From assembly GCF_000004195.4 (NCBI RefSeq), contig NC_030678.2, positions 63,395,378 to 63,459,377 on the forward strand: DNA of 64,000 bases, in the 5' to 3' direction. Each line of letters begins with the position of its first letter. Within the stretch, counting starts at the first letter, position 1. The stretch comes from Xenopus tropicalis. Its lineage: Eukaryota; Chordata; Amphibia; Anura; Pipidae. The notes below the pieces were generated by a model. The model did no database searches. It saw nothing but the letters and a program-made list of their open reading frames with translations, and had not been told where the DNA came from. A program made the translations under genes and the position numbers. This document shows positions 59,028 through 64,000 of the stretch, one piece after another.

Positions 59028-59163
59028 ATCACTTGAAAATTCAGGGACACATTTAGAAAATCCAGCTAGAATGGCTATACAGTTTAATTGCAGCTTAATA
59101 ATGCAATCAGTGCAGTCCTGCAACATGAACTTGTTAAATGTGCCCATGAATTTTCAAGTGATC
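59028..59163. repeat. 136-bp inverted repeat
   Basis: ATCACTTGAAAATTCAGGGA and its near-inverse CATGAATTTTCAAGTGAT, with further pairing inward (GCAGCTTAATAATGC). Possibly a small MITE; no target duplication seen. Confidence 0.75.
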
Positions 59164-59689
59164 TACAGGGTACAGGCAGGTATACCCATGCCACTGCAGC
59201 AATAATGGTGAAATTAAACTATGTAGCATTTAACTTAAATCTGAAGCTTATTCTGAGAACTTGCAGGCATTTTCTGACTGGTTGACAGTGAGTGCGCTTC
59301 TTGTCTGATGTGAAAATTAGTATGTATAAGGTATCAACACATATTATATTGGTTCATGCATGGCCAGTGTAATTTAAAGTAACATATGCCAGCCCAAGGG
59401 AATCACAGCCCTTTAGCAGGGAAGATCTGAGCCTCCAATATGCCCCCAGTTGCTCGCCATCTTCTTTTCTGCTGATTCACTGCACATGCTCTGTGCTGCT
59501 GTCAGTCACTGAGCTTAGGGACCAACACTGTGTATTGTGAACAGGTAACGGGAAAAGAGTTTGAAGGGCGATATATTTCCCTTAGGTTTATCTTTTACTC
59601 CCTTATGTATAGCGGTCCTGAGTGGGTTCAATTCCAAGGAAATCTCACCTGGGGAACTAGAAAGCGAAGTTTGAGAACAAACTTCATGT
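59164..59689. other. no gene seen
   Basis: 59390-59520 (AGCCCTTTAGCAGGG..., CTGCTGATTCACTGCACATG) looks like a dispersed repeat, but its ends are not clear. Confidence 0.35.
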
Positions 59690-59941
59690 TGGTTTGAAAA
59701 AACATGAAGTCACTGAATGAAATCTGATCTGTTGTTGGCTCCACCCAGTTTTTTCTAACCTTGGACCACAGTTATATAGTAAAAACCACTGTGCAAAGTC
59801 TGGGGACCCTGGTTTTAATTGTGTCTGAATGGCAGCAATTTAAATTTCCCCGCTGAAAGTCAATGATTGACATCTGATTGGCGGTTGGTGGCTCCACCAC
59901 TGGCAGTAGTTTAAATTTAAACCAATAAAAGTCAATAGGTG

Positions 59942-62421
59942 TAGAACAAATAAACATACTCAACCAACCCTTTACGAATCAAGAGATTATAGAGACAATT
60001 GAATCTTTTCCAGTAGGTAAGAGTCCAGGGCCGGATGGGTACAGCACATTATACTTATACATTATACCCTGCTATAGACCGATAGCTATAGACCAATCTC
60101 CCTAATAAACATAGACCTGAAGACCTATGCAAAAATAATAGCTAACAGATTGAAACAGCCCTTCCCATCCTTAGTAAATCCAGACTAAGCAGGCTTCATG
60201 CCTAGGAGAGAAGGTAAAGATAATATTTACAAAGTGATCTCATTAATACAACTGGCCAAAACAAAACAAATCCCTTCCCTATTACTTACCACGGACCTTT
60301 TCTCAGGGAAACTCTACTTGGTTATGGTTTTGGGAAATAATAACAAACAGAATACTAGCGCTATACCAAAAATCCCACAGCATGTATTAGAGTTAATGGA
60401 GTACTACCTCCAATAGTCCATATACACAACGGCACAAGACAGGGCTGCTCTTTATCCCCAATACTATTGGTACTAGTAATGGAAACCCTATTAGCCCATA
60501 TAACCCTGACATATCAGGAATAATATCCAAAAATAAAGAATAGAAGATAGCGGCCTTCACAGATGACCTCCTATTGTTCATTTCAAAACCACTGATCTCA
60601 CTGCTGATAGTGCTGAAGCTACTTAATACATATGGTTCTCTTTTAAACTTTAAAGTAAATTTCAGCAAGTCTAAAATATTGAATATTAATCTGCCAAAAT
60701 CCTTCCAAACAATGTTAGAAGGTAACTTCCAATTTAAGTGGTCCAACTGTAATATCCAATAACTAGGGATGAAGGTCACTGCAGAAACTGCACTGCAAAA
60801 CTATACCAAGATAACTTCCTACTGTTACTAGGAACAATAGCAGAAGTTAGCAAACTACTGGGACAAACTAAATATATCCTGGTTCAGCAAAATACAAGCA
60901 GTAAAAATTATGTTAATGCAAAAGTTCTCTATACTTTACATGTCCTGCCCATAACTTTGCCACAGACTTTTTTTTTTAAAAGCCTGAAAGCAATTATAAC
61001 TAAACTCATCTGGAAGGGAAAAAAACTTGAGACTGAAATATAAACAACTAATTCTCTCTAAAGAAAAGGGGGACTAATCCTCTCAGACACCCAGACATAC
61101 TGGATTGCAGTTCACTTAACTCGAATACAAGCCTGTTATACGAATAACACTAAGAACTGGGTTACCCTAGAAAACACTGTCTCTGATATCCCGTTGCAAA
61201 ATTACCTATGGGCCAAGGCAGAAATACTACCCATCTCACTGAAGAGACATCCACTACCTCCTACCAAGTATGGCACAAATACAGTCAACAACATGCATTA
61301 TCCCCTACCCCACACATTCTCCAGCCACTAGAACAAAACCCTGACCTACCACATAGCATAGAGGGCATTTATAAAAGATGGCACTGTTACAAAGATCGCT
61401 CTACTAAAATAAAAGATTTCATTACAGATAACAAGTTAATTCCCTTAGCGGAAATACAAAAACGTCCTAGAGATACCTGGAACTACCAACAAATACATCC
61501 CTTTATACGAATAACCCAGGAACAAGACTAGAGCAGACCCTTAACGAAATGGGAAACAATATTAGAATCCCCAAAACCAATAGAAAAAGCCATCACCACC
61601 ATATATATGCTCCTAATAAACAAAGAAATCCCCAAAAGATATTTTTGCAAAGAATGGGAGAGCGAGCTTGACATAGAAATACCAGAAATAGCTTGGAATA
61701 GAATATTTTCATCTATCCATAAATCATTAAGGGCTGTAAATTAGAGAGATGAACTTTAAACTGGCCACAAGGTGGCACTATACTCCCACAAAGCTAAATA
61801 AGATGTATAAAAACAGTAAAGATTCCTGTTGGAGATGTGACAAAGACTCAGGGAATCACACACATATATGGTACTCATGTCCCAAACTGCAAACATACTG
61901 GTCCAAAATCCTAGAAACTATAATTTCCATAACAAAGATAACAATTAAAGAAAACAAAATACCAACCATATTATTAAACCTAATCCCTAAGAAAAGCTGT
62001 GTAATAACAGACACTCTCACCCAGCACTTATTGAACGCAGCGAGAACTCTAATCCCAAGACATTGGAAAGCAAAAGACCCTCCAACATTCCTAGAATGGA
62101 TATATTTAGTAGAGGAAATAAGAAAACTAGAGATCACTTTTATGAACCAAAATAATAGTACAGCCCACAGGAGACTATGGGAACCCTGGATCGCATTTAC
62201 AAATAATCATCCCACATAATCCCGCTGACATAGGAATTTACGTAATTAATCTCCCAGAAACTACATTTTAACCAAATGAGATTAAGGTTATAGAAGTAAT
62301 TTATTGTCAATTCTCGTTTATGCTGTATGTAACTGAAGATCATTACAATTGTTCCTACCCTTGCCTTTTCTTTTTTTGTACCCCATATATTCATGAAAAA
62401 TAAAGAATATTTAAAAAAAAA
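59942..62421 (+). mobile_element. L1-group LINE ORF2 remnant with poly(A) tail
   Basis: Plus-strand non-LTR element of a different clade from the CR1 copies. Coding traces: SPGPDG near 60025, a [17 protein letters not shown] region at 60090, [13 protein letters not shown] at 60432, a TDD box (FTDDLLLFIS) at 60560, and a C-terminal Cys motif CWRCDKDSGNHTHIWYSCP at 61828. It ends with AATAAAGAATATTT and a short poly(A). GTRQGCxLSP and the terminal Cys motif point to L1/Tx1. Deletions near 60035 and many stops make it dead; the 5' part is missing. Confidence 0.85.
61749..62219 (+). pseudogene. C-terminal part of L1-group ORF2
   Basis: The longest open piece of the L1 remnant, 156 codons, containing LATRWHYTPTKLNKMYK and the CxxC...H...C motif, ending AHRRLWEPWIAFTNNHPT. 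This is the region after the reverse transcriptase. An upstream piece (61208-61531) belongs to the same ORF2 in another frame. Confidence 0.8.
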
Positions 62422-62600
62422 TTGTGATTGGTGGTTGGTGGGTGTGCCCACTTTTTCGAAGTCACCCAGTGACAAACATTGGGCACCCTGGCATAAATAG
62501 TTTGAGAATGACAGCATTTTAAATTTTACCAAATGAAATTCAATGGATGAAATCTGATTGGCTAACAAGTGATGGATGAAATCTGATTGGGCCCTTACTC

Positions 62601-62875
62601 TCTTTAGCTGCTAGCAGATCTAGCCAGTCTGCTAATAATTATGTTGGGTTCATAATAATTATGTTGGGTTGAAAAACCCAACGTACTGTTCTTCGATTTC
62701 AACTTATTCTTCCACTTTTTCTTATTATTATGCTATTATGCTACAGTTTTAGGGGTACAACACCCAAACTCTCCACACTTCTTTGTCCTATAGCGGAGCA
62801 GGTTGCTTGTGCTTTTCTAAGTGATCCCACTCCCCATCTTTCTTTGGTGCCGCTCCGAACGCCCCAATTTTCCAC
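62601..62875. repeat. centre between oppositely oriented minisatellite blocks
   Basis: Contains a duplicated AATTATGTTGGGTT and the inverted pair ATGTTGGGTTGAAAAACCCAACGTAC (62662-62687 region), a hairpin at the turn of orientation. Confidence 0.6.
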
Positions 62876-63480
62876 TTACAGCTTTGAAGCTACACCCCCA
62901 AACATGAATAACATAATCATGGGGTCACCCCGAATGAAACAGCGACATTTGTTGGATGACCCAAAGTGGGAGGGGCCAACGACAGCCAATCAAATGTCAC
63001 CCATTGACTTTAATGGGAAAATTTAAACTGCTCTTAATCTTACAGCTTTGAGGCTGCACTCCCCAAACTTGAATCACATAGTCATGGGGTCAGCCTGAAT
63101 GAAAATATGATGATTGTTGGATGCTCAAAAGCGGGCTGAGCTGTGAACAGCCAATCAGATTTTACCTATTGACTTGGCGGAAATTCAAACTACTGCCATT
63201 CTCACAGTAATAACGCCGAGGCCCCCAAACTTTGCAGAGTTGGCCACCAGATAACTTCAGTTCAAGGTTAGAAACAGTGGGCGGAGCCACCCAGAGCCAA
63301 TCAGATTTTACCTATTGACTTTCAATAAGAAAATTCAACCTGCTGCCATTCTCACAGTATTAACACCAGGTTCCCCAAACTTTTCACAGTTGGTCACTAG
63401 GGGACTGCAGTTTTAGTTTTGAAAATTGGGTGGCGCCACCAACAGCTGATCAGATTTCACCTATTGAATTTTATTGGTTT
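62876..63480 (+). repeat. tandem array of about 150-bp units
   Basis: Four imperfect units begin near 62876, 63038, 63200 and 63351. Each carries (T)CTYACAGYxxTxA, CCCCAAACTT, GCCAATCAGATTTTACC and TATTGACTTT. A degraded fifth unit continues from 63480 to about 63660. Confidence 0.85.
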
Positions 63481-63714
63481 GATGCCAGGGTTCCCAAACT
63501 TTGTATTGTGACTTTCCTTGGGCCAGGTTGGAGCTGCAGAGTGCCATTGAGTCCTATGGAGGCTTCCAAAATCATGCACTGAAGGTTCAAAGTCAGAAAG
63601 GTTTTCGCGCCGTTTACAATCGGTCGGATACAAACATTTCATAACTTTCAGTACGAATTTTCGTGCAAATAAATTTAAAGCAACTGGACTTGTTTGGTAA
63701 TCATTGAAGACGTT

Positions 63715-64000
63715 TCACTACTCATCTGAGCAGCTTCTTCAGTTCAACTGACTGGTATGGGAAGTCCTCAGCATATATACTCTTCCACACATCCATTCAT
63801 GCAACTCTAACAAGTAACACCTGTTTGAAGAGTTGCATGATACTTTGGTAATCCACAGTATTCACACCTCTGAGTTTCAGATGTCACCTTTCTGAAGAGT
63901 TACATAGTGCCATTGTGATTGGATTAGTGGAAGAGTATATATGCTGAGGACTTCCCATACCAGTCAGTTGAACTGAAGAAGCTGCTCGGATGAGTAGTGA
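63715..64000. mobile_element. inverted-repeat element with 74-bp arms, running to the window end
   Basis: 63715-63788 and 63927-64000 are reverse complements with one mismatch (CTCATCTGAG versus CTCATCCGAG). The phrase GAACTGAAGAAGCTGCTC is familiar from dispersed vertebrate repeats. The element likely continues on both sides (GAAGACGTTTCACT before the left arm). Confidence 0.8.

Larger units (their letters stand above)
59690..62600 (-). repeat. reverse-oriented minisatellite block split by an L1-group LINE
   Basis: 59690-59941 and 62422-62600 carry units with ATCTGATTGGCxGTTGGTGG, CACCCTGG/GACCCTGG and AAAATTTAAACT-type words. Their reverse complements match the array at 62876-63480. The LINE at 59942-62421 separates the two parts. 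Confidence 0.75.

Noticed and set aside
63700..64000. Hammerhead-ribozyme-like words (GATGAG...GAAAC) in the inverted repeat, minus strand at the left arm and plus strand at the right arm
   Set aside because: The core would need CUGAUGA; the copies show CAGAUGA or CGGAUGA, helix II would be about one pair, and the right copy is cut off by the window end.
1..64000. CRISPR arrays, operons, prophage or bacterial genes
   Set aside because: All long repeats are eukaryotic mobile elements, and the only real gene is split by GT-AG introns.

Overview
The window is vertebrate nuclear DNA, almost certainly from a clawed frog (Xenopus). It is AT-rich and nearly all non-coding. It is packed with CR1-type LINEs, TTAA-flanked T2/Kolobok MITEs, hAT MITEs with 8-bp target duplications and LTR remnants, a repeat mixture typical of Xenopus. 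No bacterial-style genes, operons, CRISPR arrays or convincing tRNA/rRNA genes were seen.

One cellular gene is present, on the + strand: the 3' part of ppp1r12b (myosin phosphatase regulatory subunit MYPT2). Seven coding pieces are visible: an apparent alternative first exon (19812-19913), a 17-nt microexon (34290-34306), and exons at 41416-41563, 41756-41860, 48690-48740, 50742-50792 and 56058-56144 (stop). Their splice phases agree and together they encode 186 residues. This matches the small 20-21 kDa myosin phosphatase subunit, which is made from an internal promoter and shares the C-terminal coiled coil and leucine zipper with full-length MYPT2. The last five coding pieces and the microexon should also serve the long isoform. 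Its upstream exons were not recognised here and probably lie before the window.

Layout. 1-4800: broken Ty3/gypsy element (LTR, gag, start of protease), a second gypsy gag remnant, a minisatellite and a (TA)n tract. 5280-8410: CR1 LINE A (-) split by a T2 MITE with a long internal palindrome. 8410-12400: mostly unassigned sequence with MITE and LTR fragments. 12425-15560: CR1 copy C split by a solo LTR, two LINE 3' ends, and a perfect 53-bp inverted repeat at 14791-14901. 15560-19300: MITE/LTR debris. 19300-19913: putative internal promoter and first exon. 20723-22570: a three-element MITE nest. 22650-28100: MITEs and old LINE J. 28580-31060: LINE fragment K, and LINE B inside another MITE. 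31423-32031: two MITEs. 34290: microexon. 35362-36265: LTR-like element. 36750-39008: the best LINE copy (D). 39700-41100: degenerate long-period repeats. 41416-56144: terminal exons, whose introns hold an LTR-like element, a 626-bp palindromic MITE with TATA-like minisatellite arms, and nested T2/hAT MITEs. 56145 onward: 3' UTR and downstream DNA. 59690-63660: a minisatellite in two orientations split by an L1-group LINE. 63715-64000: a 74-bp-arm inverted repeat running off the window.

Almost every long reading frame outside the exons above is either LINE/gypsy coding debris or an accidental frame in repeats.
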